Below are positions 5,295-5,323 of a stretch of 5,323 nucleotides of DNA, piece after piece; the first letter of the stretch is position 1, and every line of letters starts with the position of its first letter. The notes under the pieces are model-generated. The model did not search any database and had not been told where the DNA came from. It was given only the letters and a program-made list of their open reading frames with translations. The position numbers were made by a program, and so were the translations under genes. Origin of the DNA: F1-60-MAGs149 sp044369995 (GTDB lineage: Bacteria; Actinomycetota; Thermoleophilia; Gaiellales; F1-60-MAGs149); contig JBILWG010000138.1 in the NCBI GenBank assembly GCA_044369995.1, positions 1 through 5,323 of the forward strand, read 5' to 3'.

Positions 5295-5323
5295 ATGTCC
5301 CAAAAAGGTCTGACCCCTTTGGG
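5295..5323 (-). repeat. Inverted copy 2 of the REP-like repeat, cut by the window end
   Basis: All 29 bases to the end of the window are the exact reverse complement of 5232-5260 in copy 1. The central GGTCTGACC and the flanking CCCAAAAA and CCTTTGGG blocks are conserved. On the plus strand the two G-U pairs of copy 1 become A-C mismatches, so the strong RNA hairpin of this copy forms on the minus-strand transcript. Copy 1 has TGGGA directly before TGTCCC in this orientation; here TGGGA at 5281-5285 is separated from TGTCCC (5296-5301) by 10 extra bases, perhaps an insertion in the outer arm. The rest of the copy is outside the window. Confidence 0.75.

Noticed and set aside
5222..5323. CRISPR repeat or transposon terminal inverted repeats with target duplication
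   Set aside because: Only two copies, in opposite orientation and 28 bp apart, with no spacer periodicity; no room for a transposase between them and no flanking direct repeat visible.

Overview
The window is GC-rich DNA with four complete protein genes in two functional blocks and an inverted pair of repeats at its right edge. The composition, two secreted NlpC/P60 cell-wall hydrolases of Gram-positive type, and extended -10 motifs lying almost on the start codons suggest a high-GC actinobacterium. A deep-branching group such as the Thermoleophilia is possible, but that is inference and no taxonomic marker is present.

Left block (positions 14-2190, minus strand): two paralogous secreted peptidoglycan endopeptidases in tandem. 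The upstream one (1204-2190) has a signal peptide, an Arg/Ala-rich helical region and a C-terminal NlpC/P60 domain. The downstream one (14-1147) has a signal peptide, a long coiled coil carrying a PcsB/CwlO/EnvC-like signature, a Gly/Ser linker and an NlpC/P60 domain. Both keep the Cys-His-His residues and both end in DG(A/F)VRVG. Each start codon is preceded by the same motif, TGCTACC(C/T)T, read here as an extended -10 that would give nearly leaderless messages. A perfect 14-bp palindrome lies upstream of the first gene.

Middle and right block (2407-5214): two divergent class III PLP-dependent aminotransferases separated by 117 bp. The minus-strand gene is a convincing 4-aminobutyrate (GABA) aminotransferase. 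The plus-strand gene is an omega-transaminase-type enzyme of unknown substrate with an unusual four-cysteine cluster. The shared intergenic region holds strong ribosome binding sites for both, -10-like boxes on both strands, and an inverted repeat between them. The pair could act in succession, for example diamine to aminoaldehyde, then GABA to succinic semialdehyde, but no dehydrogenase lies in the window to confirm this. A GC-rich hairpin follows the gabT stop codon.

Right edge (5222-5323): a long, almost perfect hairpin starts 7 nt after the transaminase stop codon. After a further 28 bp, a 29-nt exact inverted copy of its core runs off the window. This looks like a REP/BIME-type or IS-end repeat and is the most interesting non-coding structure here. 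No RNA genes, CRISPR arrays or complete mobile elements were seen, and no wholly new multi-gene system is evident.
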